Shown: piece by piece, positions 34,643 to 42,840 of the stretch | Numbering within the stretch: the first letter of the stretch is position 1 | Layout of the letters: every line of letters begins with the position of its first letter | Made by a program: the position numbers and the translations under genes | Source: Stappia sp. | GTDB lineage: Bacteria; Pseudomonadota; Alphaproteobacteria; Rhizobiales; Stappiaceae | DNA: 64,000 bases | Reading direction: 5' to 3' | NCBI RefSeq assembly: GCF_040110915.1 | Contig: NZ_CP157793.1 | Span: 4,361,001 to 4,425,000 of the forward strand | The notes under the pieces: model-generated | Databases searched by the model: none | Seen by the model: only the letters and a program-made list of their open reading frames with translations | What the model was told of the DNA's origin: nothing

Positions 34643-36058
34643 TCATGCTGCTTCGTCCTTGCCTGACAGGCTATCGTCGCCCTGTGGGTCTTCCATCTCC
34701 AACGCTGGCAACTTCACCGCTTCCACGCAGCGCCGCGCCTGTTCGACAAGCGGTCCGGCGGAGTAGCGCCCGAGCGTCATGCCGCTTCGTTTGTGGCCGA
34801 CAACGGCGGCGATGATGTGTTCGGGCTGGTCGGCCCGCTCCGCCGTGGTGATGAACCAGCGACGGAACGAATGGAAGTTGACCAGCGACCGACGCTTGCC
34901 CGGTATCACTTCATCGACGCCGACGGATCGGCGGTATTCGGTGAACTGGTTCGACGCCTTGAAGGACCGCTCCCGCATCGAGCCCGCCTTCTTCACGGGC
35001 GGCCACTCGGGGAACAGATCGTCGTCAGGGCTCTTGCCCTTGGTACGCCGCTCGATGATCGGCACAATGCTGGAGTGAATGGGTGTGATCCGCTCCTTCT
35101 TCTCCTTCTTCTGTGGCTTGAAGACGAAGACGCCACCCTCGCAGTCACGAACCTTCAGCGACACGATCACGTCGATACGGGCACCGGTGAGCGCGGCAAT
35201 ACGCATCAGGTCATGCATGTGCTGGGTGGTCTCGCCTGTGAGAAGCCGCCGCATCTCCTCATCGCTGAAAGGCCGCTCCTCCGCGTCGTGGGGCGTCTCG
35301 GGCTCGGGGAGCGTCAGACCGTGCCAGACGTTGGTGTCGACCTCCTCCCGCCGCTCCAGCCATTGCCAGTACCGCGACAACCGCCGCAGGTACTTGTTGA
35401 GCGTCACCGGCGACAGCCCCTTGGCCAAATCAGGCAAGGCATCCATGAACCGGACGGCGACCTTGCGGTTGATGGCTTGAAGGGACGGTTCAACGCCCTC
35501 CCGCTTGCACCACGCCTTGAGATACTTCATGGCCCGGACGTCATCCGCCCGTGTCCGGGGCTTCACCGTGAGGCTTTCCAGATAGGCCGCGTGGTGCAGA
35601 TCAACGAGCGTGGACATGCCCAGCGCGATCTTGACGAACTCCCCCGCTTCCCTCTCACGCTCCGGGTTGTGTTCGTAGATCGGCTCGCCGGTGTCCGGGT
35701 CTTCTCCCCTGTAGTAGAGCGGACCCAGCATCCCGTCGCTTGAGAGCATGACCCCGTCGCGAATTGCCTCGCGTTCCTCCGCCGTCTTCGCCTTGCGCAA
35801 CATTTCCGCCATCTCAAGGGCGTCCTGAATGTGCTTTGCCTTAAGCGTCCCGCCGCGTGCCCGTTCGATCTCCGCCTTCAGTTCCGCGATTACAGACCAC
35901 TTGAGGCGGTTGGCGGCTGCAAGGCTATCGGTGTTGAGCGAGCGTTTCAGACGGGTTGGCATCCGGTCATGCAGGTCTCTCGGGACCGCTACGGTGACCC
36001 GCCATTGGCCCCCGTGCTTCTCAAGAAAACGGCGATCCGTGGCTGAAGATCGTGGCAT
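34643..36058 (-). CDS. int: Tyrosine integrase of the island
   Basis: This 471-aa site-specific recombinase has a DUF6538-like N-terminus (VAVPRDLHDRMPTRLKRSL), a SAM-like core-binding domain (about 150-245) and a catalytic domain. The active-site residues are Arg294 (LTGARIDVI), His396 and Arg399 (HSFRR), His422 (VGHKR) and the nucleophile Tyr432 (LGRYS). I use the ATG at 36058 because it follows AGAGGAG; a GTG 7 codons upstream lies inside the TGCGTACCC repeat cluster. It is next to attR and reads into the island. The overlap of its promoter region with possible arm sites suggests autoregulation. Confidence 0.93.
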   Translation of the reverse strand: MPRSSATDRRFLEKHGGQWRVTVAVPRDLHDRMPTRLKRSLNTDSLAAANRLKWSVIAELKAEIERARGGTLKAKHIQDALEMAEMLRKAKTAEEREAIRDGVMLSSDGMLGPLYYRGEDPDTGEPIYEHNPEREREAGEFVKIALGMSTLVDLHHAAYLESLTVKPRTRADDVRAMKYLKAWCKREGVEPSLQAINRKVAVRFMDALPDLAKGLSPVTLNKYLRRLSRYWQWLERREEVDTNVWHGLTLPEPETPHDAEERPFSDEEMRRLLTGETTQHMHDLMRIAALTGARIDVIVSLKVRDCEGGVFVFKPQKKEKKERITPIHSSIVPIIERRTKGKSPDDDLFPEWPPVKKAGSMRERSFKASNQFTEYRRSVGVDEVIPGKRRSLVNFHSFRRWFITTAERADQPEHIIAAVVGHKRSGMTLGRYSAGPLVEQARRCVEAVKLPALEMEDPQGDDSLSGKDEAA

Positions 36059-36068
36059 TTGGCTCCTC

Positions 36069-36102
36069 TGCGTACCCACTTGCGTACCCCGATCGCATAC
36101 CC
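36069..36102. repeat. Putative right arm-type integrase sites
   Basis: TGCGTACCC lies at 36069-36077 and 36081-36089, with a variant CGCATACCC at 36094-36102. They sit between attR and the integrase start and match the left-end cluster at 22807-22840. Confidence 0.6.
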
Positions 36103-36166
36103 ATAAACCACTGTAAGATCAAGAGAATGATGATTTCATTGATGGTTTTTCGATGCGAGGTGACTA

Positions 36167-36191
36167 TCCCCTTGGCTCCACCAGTTTCCTC
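36167..36191 (+). repeat. attR: right direct repeat of the island
   Basis: This is a 25-bp perfect copy of 22728-22752, containing the last 17 nt of tRNA-Ala without the rest of the tRNA. It marks the right junction with the chromosome. Confidence 0.93.
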
Positions 36192-36716
36192 TCAAATTTC
36201 TTCGGACTGATGCGCCCCGGCGTGCGGCGCGATGCATGCGCGCGGCGCGGGTGATGTCGGGTTTGTCGGCGCGCTGCGTACGTGGGCGCGCGCCCGGCCT
36301 CTGTCGGCGCGTGCCGCGCCCATGACCCTCCGTGCCTTGCGTGCGGGTCGCGCCAGAGCGCGCGGCCGCTCTCCTGCCGCGCCCGCAGTGGCTCTTCGCG
36401 TCGGTGCGGGGCGGGGCCGGCCGCAGGTGAAGTGCCTGCCTTGGAAGTTTGCCCAAAAACCTGCCCGAAAAACCTGCCTGCAAGGCCTGCCTGAAAAATC
36501 TGTTTGAAGCTCGTGGGCGCCTGACGTCCCCGTTTTTCAGATCGGCGTCCTTTCCGCGCGTGCGTACCGGCTGCGTCAAGCCGGTGGAGCGCTTTTGTGT
36601 GCTTGCGTATTAAGTTACCAAAAGTATATTAGCGGCGCGACGGGGCATCGCCTCGGTGTCGCCGAGCTGCCTTTGCAGACCGTCCGCTTCCCTCTTCGCA
36701 ATCAGGATCGCCTCCC
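36192..36716. other. Intergenic region right of the island
   Basis: No credible gene is visible in these 525 bp. It contains a patch of imperfect short repeats (36434-36510) built on AACCTGCC/GAAAAA and, near the right edge, a promoter-like pair. A minus-strand open frame across it is Arg-rich and has no ribosome-binding site. Confidence 0.5.
36603..36630 (+). promoter_or_regulatory. Promoter for the AhpD-like gene
   Basis: TTGCGT (36603-36608), a 16-bp spacer and TATATT (36625-36630) lie in an AT-rich pocket 86 bp before the gene start. Confidence 0.5.
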
Positions 36717-37280
36717 ATGTTGACCATGTCTCCCGTCACGCTCGACACCGCCGACGCCATCGCCACTCCGATCCTTCAGTCGATCAAGGATCGCTACGGC
36801 ATGGTGCCCAACTTCTTCGGAGCGCTGGGGATCGACGGCGCGGCGATGCGCGGCTATCTGGCGTTCGAGGAGTCGCTGGAGGACGCCTGCCACCTGTCCA
36901 CGCGCGAGCGCGAGTTCATTGCGCTGGCGGTGGCCAACGCGAACGGCTGCCACTATTGCGTCAGCGGTCACACCTTCTCCGCCAGGCGGGCGGGGATGAG
37001 CGCGGAAGACTGCGCCGCCGCGCAACGGGGCGAGGCCGAAGACGCGAGCGAGCAGGCGGTGCTGACCCTGGCGCTGCGCGCGATGGAGACGCGGGGCAAT
37101 CTCGAGCCGCGCGATTTCGAGGCCGCCGGAGCGGCCGGCATTCCTCAGGAAAAGCTGATCCAGATCTGTGCGTGGGTGGCGCTCAACACCTTCAGCAACT
37201 GGATCAACAACATCGTCCAGCCTAAGATCGATTTCCCGAAGGTGCCGCTGCAGGGGCCCTGCGAGGCGGCGGGCAGGTGA
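36717..37280 (+). CDS. Carboxymuconolactone decarboxylase family (AhpD-like) protein
   Basis: This 187-aa all-helical protein has the AhpD/CMD core. The redox motif is CHYC with Cys78 and Cys81, and His85 follows in the usual CxxCxxxH spacing. This pattern marks peroxidase-related members that reduce alkyl hydroperoxides or relay electrons, rather than the true decarboxylase of aromatic catabolism. Substrate and partner are unknown. The TetR regulator that follows, 98 bp downstream on the same strand, may control it. Confidence 0.85.
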   Translation: MLTMSPVTLDTADAIATPILQSIKDRYGMVPNFFGALGIDGAAMRGYLAFEESLEDACHLSTREREFIALAVANANGCHYCVSGHTFSARRAGMSAEDCAAAQRGEAEDASEQAVLTLALRAMETRGNLEPRDFEAAGAAGIPQEKLIQICAWVALNTFSNWINNIVQPKIDFPKVPLQGPCEAAGR

Positions 37281-37378
37281 CGGAGCCGGCGCGCGACCCC
37301 CGCTCCTGACGCGATCCGCGCTCGCGCGCTGCGCACATGGTGGCGCGCGATCCGCGCATGATGCAAGGAGGCCAGCCT

Positions 37379-37951
37379 GTGCGACGCAGGATGAAACGGG
37401 AAGACCGCCGTGATGCCCTGCTCGACCTGGCCGCCGGGATCATTCAGGAGAAGGGCGCGGATGCGCTGACGCTCCAGACGCTCGCGGAAGCCGCGGGCGT
37501 CACGAAGCCGGTCACCTACAGCCAGTTCGGCACCCGGGCGGGGCTTCTGAATGCCTTGTACCAGCGCTACGATCAGCGGTTCTTCGCCGATTTCGAGGCC
37601 GGTCTGGCCGCCGGCCCCAAGGATCTGGAGGCCGCGGCCGCGCTGTTCGCCGAAAGTTTTCTCGCCTGCGTCGCCCGGCATGGCCGCGTGCATGAGGCCG
37701 CCATTGCCGCGCTGCGGGCCTATCCCGAACATCGCGACATCCCGGTGGCGATTCGCGCGGCCTTCGTCGAGGCGGCGTCGCGAAGCATCCTGCGGCTGGT
37801 GCCGGCGGTGCAAGCCCCCTCCGAGACCCGGATGATCGCCCTCCAGGGGGCGGCGGAAGAGCTTGGCCGGGCCGTGCTCGACGGGCAGATCGGTGAAGAC
37901 GACGCGCGGGCGGAAATCCGGGCGGTCTTCATCGCGCTTGTCGCGCCCTGA
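37379..37951 (+). CDS. TetR/AcrR family transcriptional regulator
   Basis: This 190-aa protein has an N-terminal TetR helix-turn-helix: ALLDLAAGIIQEKGADALTL, then AEAAGVTKPVTYSQFGTRAGLL. An Ala-rich helical ligand-binding domain follows. The frame is open from 37337, but AAGGAGG at 37365-37371 is 7 bp before a GTG at 37379, so I choose that start. The ligand is unknown. It probably regulates the AhpD-like gene just upstream or itself. Confidence 0.87.
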   Translation: MRRRMKREDRRDALLDLAAGIIQEKGADALTLQTLAEAAGVTKPVTYSQFGTRAGLLNALYQRYDQRFFADFEAGLAAGPKDLEAAAALFAESFLACVARHGRVHEAAIAALRAYPEHRDIPVAIRAAFVEAASRSILRLVPAVQAPSETRMIALQGAAEELGRAVLDGQIGEDDARAEIRAVFIALVAP

Positions 37952-38289
37952 GCGGCGATCCGTCGCGGCCCGCGCCTGACGGCCGGCGTTGGCGCGGCGG
38001 CGGTCGCAAAGCCCGTGTGCGGGGTCCGCATGGCGGTCCGGGGAGGTGATCCGCTGTCTTTTTGCGCGGGCGATTCGGCGGTGGTCCCGCCGCATGCGGC
38101 GAAACGCGCGCCCGGCGCCGTGGTGGCGGCCCGGTGGCTCAAGGTCTCATGCGATTGAAATCACGGGCGATTCAGGACGGTGGCGACAGGCCCTGATCCG
38201 AAGAGGTCCCGAAACGAAAAAAGGTCCGGACCAGGGTCCGGACCTTTTTCAACCGCATCGGGGGCTTGCGCCGACCGATCCGCGGGAAT
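37952..38289. other. Intergenic region between the TetR gene and tRNA-Leu
   Basis: These 338 bp hold no credible gene. The only structured element is the strong terminator at 38216-38250, described separately. Confidence 0.5.
38216..38250. terminator. Bidirectional terminator downstream of tRNA-Leu
   Basis: Two copies of the self-complementary GGTCCGGACC (38223-38232 and 38235-38244) are flanked by an A-run on the left and a T-run on the right, giving a long stem in either direction. It lies 40 bp beyond the 3' end of the minus-strand tRNA-Leu. Confidence 0.85.
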
Positions 38290-38376
38290 TGGTGCCCAGG
38301 AGAGGACTCGAACCTCCACGCCCTTTCGAGCACTAGCACCTGAAGCTAGCGCGTCTACCAATTCCGCCACCTGGGC
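38290..38376 (-). tRNA. tRNA-Leu (CAG)
   Basis: This is an 87-nt class II tRNA with acceptor stem GCCCAGG/CCTGGGC and anticodon stem CTAGC/GCTAG around loop TTCAGGT, giving anticodon CAG. It has a variable arm (TGCTCGAAAGGGCG), TTCGAGT in the T loop and an encoded CCA. Confidence 0.97.
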
Positions 38377-38388
38377 TCGTGAGGAGCG

Positions 38389-38417
38389 CTTGTAAGAGGC
38401 TCGCCAGCGCTTGTCAA
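38389..38417 (-). promoter_or_regulatory. Promoter for tRNA-Leu
   Basis: On the minus strand TTGACA (38417-38412), a 17-bp spacer and TACAAG (38394-38389) place transcription initiation a few bases before the tRNA 5' end at 38376. Confidence 0.75.
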
Positions 38418-38545
38418 CGACCCTTTTCACCCCAAATGCCGGTCATGCACAAGCGGCCTTGTGAGACGCGATCTCACCAGCTAAGAGACCGGGAACGCCC
38501 CGGGCGACACACCGGGTGCGCGGGTCCGGCAAGGGAGCGACTGGC

Positions 38546-39562
38546 ATGACATCGGCCTCCGGTACATCGACTGCAGGCGAGGCGCCGAACAGGGTTTCGC
38601 AAGGCAAGCTCGTCACCGTTTTCGGCGGCTCCGGCTTTCTCGGCCGCCACGTGGTGCGCGCGCTGGCGCGGCGCGGATATCGGGTGCGCGTCGCCGTGCG
38701 TCGGCCCGATCTGGCGGATCACGTGAAGCCGCTGGGCGCCGTCGGTCAGATCATGCCGGTGCAGGCCAACCTGCGCCATCGCTGGTCGGTGGACCGTGCG
38801 GTGCAGGGCGCTGACGCGGTGGTGAACCTTGTCGGCATCCTCTACCAGAGCGGGGCGCAGAGTTTCGACGCCGTCCAGGCCTTCGGACCGCGCGCCGTCG
38901 CGGAGGCTGCGCGGGCCGCCGGCATCTCCCGCGTCGTGCATGTTTCGGCGATCGGCGCCGATCCGGACTCGCCCTCGGCCTATGCCCGCTCCAAGGCGCT
39001 CGGCGAGCAGGGCGTCTTTGAGACCGTGCCGGACGCCATTGTCCTGCGCCCCTCCATCGTGTTCGGGCCCGAGGACGATTTCTTCAACCGCTTTGCCTCG
39101 ATGGCGCGCCTGTCTCCGGCCCTGCCGCTGGTCGGCGGCGGCGAGACGAAGTTCCAGCCCGTGTTCGTCGGCGATGTGGCGGAGGCCGTCGCCAGGGCTG
39201 TGGACGGCGACTGCACACCCGGCACGATCTACGAACTCGGCGGCCCGCAGGTGAAATCCTTCAAGGAATGCCTGGAGCTGATGCTCGAGGTGATCCGCCG
39301 CAAGCGGCTCCTGCTGCCGCTGCCCTTCGGTCTCGCGCGGGTTCAGGCGAGCGTTCTGCAACTGCTGCCCAAGCCGCTCCTGACCGTCGACCAGGTGGAA
39401 TTGCTCAAGGTCGACAACGTCGTCTCCGAGGCGGCGGAAAAGGACGGGCGCACGCTTGCCGGGCTTGGCATCGAGCCGCATACGCTCGCCGCGATCCTGC
39501 CGACCTACCTTGGCCGCTTCCGCGAGCACGGCCAGTACGACGCCTACCGCACCGAAGGCTGA
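38546..39562 (+). CDS. Complex I NDUFA9-like NAD(P)-binding protein
   Basis: This 338-aa atypical short-chain dehydrogenase has the Rossmann motif TVFGGSGFLGRHVVRAL near the N-terminus. The central strand carries HVSAIGADPDSPSAYARSK, a Ser-Tyr-Lys-like arrangement, followed by LRPSIVFGPEDDF. The family resembles the NDUFA9 accessory subunit of respiratory complex I, and alphaproteobacterial copies may serve the same role or act in quinone or lipid metabolism. The ATG at 38546 follows AAGGGAG. It is a single gene between tRNA-Leu and a DUF1127 gene. Confidence 0.83.
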   Translation: MTSASGTSTAGEAPNRVSQGKLVTVFGGSGFLGRHVVRALARRGYRVRVAVRRPDLADHVKPLGAVGQIMPVQANLRHRWSVDRAVQGADAVVNLVGILYQSGAQSFDAVQAFGPRAVAEAARAAGISRVVHVSAIGADPDSPSAYARSKALGEQGVFETVPDAIVLRPSIVFGPEDDFFNRFASMARLSPALPLVGGGETKFQPVFVGDVAEAVARAVDGDCTPGTIYELGGPQVKSFKECLELMLEVIRRKRLLLPLPFGLARVQASVLQLLPKPLLTVDQVELLKVDNVVSEAAEKDGRTLAGLGIEPHTLAAILPTYLGRFREHGQYDAYRTEG

Positions 39563-39628
39563 GGGGCGCGCGGGCGCCGGACGCGCCCGCTCCCCTCGAT
39601 CGCCACGGATCCGCCGGCAGGGCGCCGG

Positions 39629-39925
39629 TCACCGCCACAGCCAGTAGGAGCTGCCGAGCGCGCGCATGAGCCTCACGTCGCGCTCGCACGTCGAGGGTCC
39701 GCTTTCGTAGCCCGTCTCCGTCCGGCGCAGGCCGATATCCTCCAGGCTTCGCGCATCGAGCCGGTCGAGGGCCTCACGGCTGCGGCGCGCGCTCTGCCAC
39801 AGCTCGTACCTCTCCCGCAGACGATGGAGGCGCGGCACCCGGACCGCCGCCCGGAACGCGTGCCGCAGCCGTGCGAGACGATCCGCCGCGGTGTGCCGAC
39901 GAAGGGGGCTGGGTATCAGGGTCAT
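39629..39925 (-). CDS. DUF1127 domain protein
   Basis: This 98-aa basic protein has the DUF1127 signature SREALDRLDARSLEDIGLRR at about residues 46-65, preceded by an Arg-rich helix. Small DUF1127 proteins in alphaproteobacteria have been linked to RNA turnover and phosphate or carbon responses; this one is longer and unplaced. The ATG at 39925 follows GGGAGAGAG. It diverges from a WYL regulator across a gap with a perfect inverted repeat, so it is a likely target of that regulator. Confidence 0.75.
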   Translation of the reverse strand: MTLIPSPLRRHTAADRLARLRHAFRAAVRVPRLHRLRERYELWQSARRSREALDRLDARSLEDIGLRRTETGYESGPSTCERDVRLMRALGSSYWLWR

Positions 39926-39977
39926 GTCTCTCTCCCGGTCTCGGCCGAAAATCGGCGTCGAAGAGAGTGTCGCGCCC

Positions 39978-40005
39978 CATACCTGACACCGGCGCGTCAG
40001 GTATG
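39978..40005. promoter_or_regulatory. Palindromic operator between the DUF1127 and WYL regulator genes
   Basis: CATACCTGAC (39978-39987) and GTCAGGTATG (39996-40005) form a perfect 10-bp inverted repeat with an 8-bp spacer. It lies 53 bp from the DUF1127 start and 66 bp from the regulator start, a natural place for the WYL protein to bind. Confidence 0.7.
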
Positions 40006-40070
40006 ATCCGCTATTCGGTCCCGGCTTGCGCTTTTTGCGCGGGCGGAGCGGATGACACAGGGAGGGCGCG

Positions 40071-41132
40071 ATGAATCCCATCGAGCGGGCGCTGGCCATC
40101 TTGCTGCTTCTGACCGGCGGCCAGCGCTCGGCGAGCGAGCTGGCCGGGCGCTTCGGCGTGTCGGTGCGCACGGTCTACCGGGACGTGGAGCGGCTGAACG
40201 CGCTGGGAATTCCGGTCGAGGCGGAGCGCGGGGCCGACGGCGGCTATCGGCTGGCGCGGGATTTCCTGCAGCCGCCCGTCGCCCTGACGCGGCGGGAAAC
40301 CGCGTCGCTGCTCGTGGCGCTGGCTCTGGTGCGCGGTCTCAAGGCGACGCCGCTGCTGGAGGATCTCGACAGCGCCCAGGCCAAGCTGCTGGCCTCGCTG
40401 CCCGCCATGGCCCGCGAGCTCTTCGCGCAAGGGGAGCGCATCGTCGCCATCGAGCGACCGCCGGCCGACATCTTTCACCTGGAACCCGAGACGACCGGCC
40501 CGGGCGACATGCAGGCCGCCGTCGATGCCTTCATGACCGGATTGCTCGCAAGCCGCCGGGTCCGGCTGTCCCACGAGAACCCCTATCGCGGGCGCATCGT
40601 CGACTACGATCTCGAGCCCTACGGCATCCTGTTCGACCGGGACCGCTGGTATCTCTTCGGCTTCGAGGTGGATCTCGCCGCGCCACGCTTTCTGCGGGCC
40701 GACCGCGTTCACGCCATCGAGGTCAGCGGCCTGCAGTTTCGACCAAGGCCCGGCATGTCGGTGCAAAGCCAGATCGGCCGGCAATGGCTGTCGCGGGCCA
40801 TGCGCCGCTGGGAGGGCGAGGGGGCGGTCAGCGAGATCCGGGTGACGGGCGCGCAGGCCGCGCTTCTGGCGCGCGACTGGTATTATCGCCACGCGGCGGT
40901 CACGATGGATACGGACGAAACGGGACGCTGCCCGGTGCCGGGCGCCGCGATCGTGCGTGTGCCCAACACCGATCCGACGGTGATCCTGCCGCTGGTGCGC
41001 TGGCTGGGACCGGGCGCGGACCTCCTCGCGCCGCCGGCCTTGCGCGACCGGCATCGGCGCGAGATCGCCGAGATGGCCCGTCATCTGACGCGCGACGGGA
41101 ACGACGGGTCGACGGATCAGCCGACGAAATAG
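40071..41132 (+). CDS. WYL-domain (YafY-type) transcriptional regulator
   Basis: This 353-aa protein has an N-terminal winged helix (residues about 5-60, with SASELAGRFGVSVRTVYRDV) and a central WYL domain (about 140-230) containing RWYLFGFEVDL. A WCX-like C-terminal region follows. WYL domains sense nucleic acids or small ligands, and such proteins often act as local repressors. A GGAGGG site precedes the ATG. Its last 16 bp overlap the end of uppP on the other strand. The ligand is unknown. Confidence 0.88.
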   Translation: MNPIERALAILLLLTGGQRSASELAGRFGVSVRTVYRDVERLNALGIPVEAERGADGGYRLARDFLQPPVALTRRETASLLVALALVRGLKATPLLEDLDSAQAKLLASLPAMARELFAQGERIVAIERPPADIFHLEPETTGPGDMQAAVDAFMTGLLASRRVRLSHENPYRGRIVDYDLEPYGILFDRDRWYLFGFEVDLAAPRFLRADRVHAIEVSGLQFRPRPGMSVQSQIGRQWLSRAMRRWEGEGAVSEIRVTGAQAALLARDWYYRHAAVTMDTDETGRCPVPGAAIVRVPNTDPTVILPLVRWLGPGADLLAPPALRDRHRREIAEMARHLTRDGNDGSTDQPTK

Positions 41133-41923
41133 AGCCCGGCGAAGCCGGCCAGCCCGACCCCGATGCGCCACCACGCGAAGGGAGCGAAGCCGTGCCGGCT
41201 GACGAATTCGAGCAGGCCGCGCACCACGAAGACGGCCATCACGAAGGACGCGACGAAGCCGATGCCGATCACGGCCGCGTCGTCCATGGAGAGCACGTTG
41301 CGGTTCTTGTAGAGGTCGTAGGCGAAGGCGCCGGCCATGGTCGGCATGGCCAGGAAGAAGGTGAATTCCGCGGCCGAGCGCTTGTCGGTGCCCATCAAGA
41401 GCGCGCCGGCGATGGTCGCGCCGGAGCGCGAGACGCCGGGGACCATGGCGAGCGTCTGGCACGCGCCGATGGCGAGGCACAGCCACAGGGGATAGTCCAT
41501 GGCGTCGTGATAGCGCGGGGTGAGCGGCAGCTTGTCGATGACGAGCAGGATCACGCCGCCGACGACCAGCGTGGTGCAGATCAGCGCCGGCGATTCGAAC
41601 AGCACTTCCTTGATGAAGCCATGCGCCAGCACGCCGATCACGGCCGCCGGCAGGAACGCCAGCAGGATGCCGAAGACGAAGCGCCGGGCGGACGCCTGAT
41701 GCGGCAGCGCGGTCGCGATGGTCAGCAGGCGCTGGGCGTAGACGGTCAGGATCGCAAGGATCGCGCCGAGCTGGATCAGCACCTCGAAGGTCTTGCCCGT
41801 GCTCTCGAATCCCATGAAATGCCCGAGCAGCAGCAGGTGGCCGGTCGAGGAGACGGGAATGAACTCGGTCAGTCCCTCGACGATGCCGAGGATCAGGGCT
41901 CCGACGAGGGTTTCCGTTTCCAT
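41117..41923 (-). CDS. uppP: Undecaprenyl-diphosphatase
   Basis: This 268-aa polytopic membrane enzyme (BacA family) recycles undecaprenyl pyrophosphate to the carrier lipid of cell-wall synthesis. Both signature loops are present: GIVEGLTEFIPVSSTGHLLL at the N-terminus, and PGVSRSGATIAGALLMG in the second half with the catalytic Arg and Ser. About eight hydrophobic segments are visible. The ATG at 41923 is chosen because it begins METETLVGALILG; the frame upstream is not membrane-like. It converges with the WYL regulator gene and overlaps it by 16 bp. Confidence 0.95.
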   Translation of the reverse strand: METETLVGALILGIVEGLTEFIPVSSTGHLLLLGHFMGFESTGKTFEVLIQLGAILAILTVYAQRLLTIATALPHQASARRFVFGILLAFLPAAVIGVLAHGFIKEVLFESPALICTTLVVGGVILLVIDKLPLTPRYHDAMDYPLWLCLAIGACQTLAMVPGVSRSGATIAGALLMGTDKRSAAEFTFFLAMPTMAGAFAYDLYKNRNVLSMDDAAVIGIGFVASFVMAVFVVRGLLEFVSRHGFAPFAWWRIGVGLAGFAGLYFVG

Positions 41924-42100
41924 CTGCCTGCGGTCTCCGGTCTCGCCCCGGCACGGGGCATCTGCGTGGGGCCATCTGCGCGGGCCCATGTGAACTGGCG
42001 CATTGTGCGACTTCCGCTGCCGGCGTATAGGGGGCCGACGACGGGCTGCGGGGGCGGCGCCGTGTGTGTTTGATTAACCCTGAGCGGTTACGATCCTGTT

Positions 42101-42793
42101 ATGCTTGAGCTGTATCGACACCCCTTCTCCCCGGCCTCGCGTTTCGTGCAGCTTGTGCTGGCCGAATATGGCGCCAAGGTGGACCTCGTCACCGAACGTC
42201 CCTGGGAGCGGCGGCGCGATTTCCTGATGCTCAATCCGGCGGGCACGGTGCCGGTGCTGCGCGAGAACGACGGCCCGCCGATTTGCGGCGCGGTCGCGAT
42301 CATGGAATATCTGGACGAGACGCGCGGTTATGCGGTCGGCGACCGCCGGCTGATGCCGGACCACCCGGACGCGCGCGCCGAGACCCGGCGTCTGGTCGAC
42401 TGGGCGGTCAACAAGCTGGACATGGAAGTGGTCGGGCCCTTCGTGCGCGAGCGCATCTACAAGCAGGAGATGCCGGCCTCGATCGGCGGCGGCTCTCCCG
42501 ATTCGGCCGTTCTGCGCGCCGCGCGCGCCAACATCGGTCACCATTTGCGCTATTTCGGCTATCTGGCCGCCTCGCGCAACTGGCTGGCCGGGGAGCGGCT
42601 GACATTCGCGGATTTCGCCGTCGCGGCGGAATTGTCCTGCGCCGACTATCTGGGTGAGGTGCCATGGGCGGAGGAGGAAAACGTGAAGGCCTGGTACGCG
42701 CGCATCAAGTCGCGGCCGAGCTTCCGTCCGCTGCTCGCCGAAAAGATGCTCGGCATGCCGCCGGCAGCGACCTACGCGGATCTGGACTTCTAG
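42101..42793 (+). CDS. Glutathione S-transferase family protein
   Basis: This 230-aa protein has a thioredoxin-fold N-domain beginning LELYRHPFSPASRFVQLVLAE, in which the Ser of FSPASR is the likely glutathione-activating residue. NPAGTVPVL carries the cis-Pro of the fold. An all-helical C-domain follows, with GERLTFADFAVAAEL, the N-capping box. The substrate is not predictable. It precedes queG on the same strand by a short gap, a pairing common in rhizobial genomes. Confidence 0.87.
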   Translation: MLELYRHPFSPASRFVQLVLAEYGAKVDLVTERPWERRRDFLMLNPAGTVPVLRENDGPPICGAVAIMEYLDETRGYAVGDRRLMPDHPDARAETRRLVDWAVNKLDMEVVGPFVRERIYKQEMPASIGGGSPDSAVLRAARANIGHHLRYFGYLAASRNWLAGERLTFADFAVAAELSCADYLGEVPWAEEENVKAWYARIKSRPSFRPLLAEKMLGMPPAATYADLDF

Positions 42794-42840
42794 AAGCGGA
42801 ACGGCTCACCCCGGATCAGGGGGCGCGTCTCACGCGCGCG

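Noticed and set aside
36434..36510. CRISPR-like repeats
   Set aside because: The repeats are short, irregular and lack regular spacers; no cas genes are nearby.
36136..36579. Possible small gene right of the island
   Set aside because: The frame is Arg-rich, covers attR, has no ribosome-binding site and shows no family.
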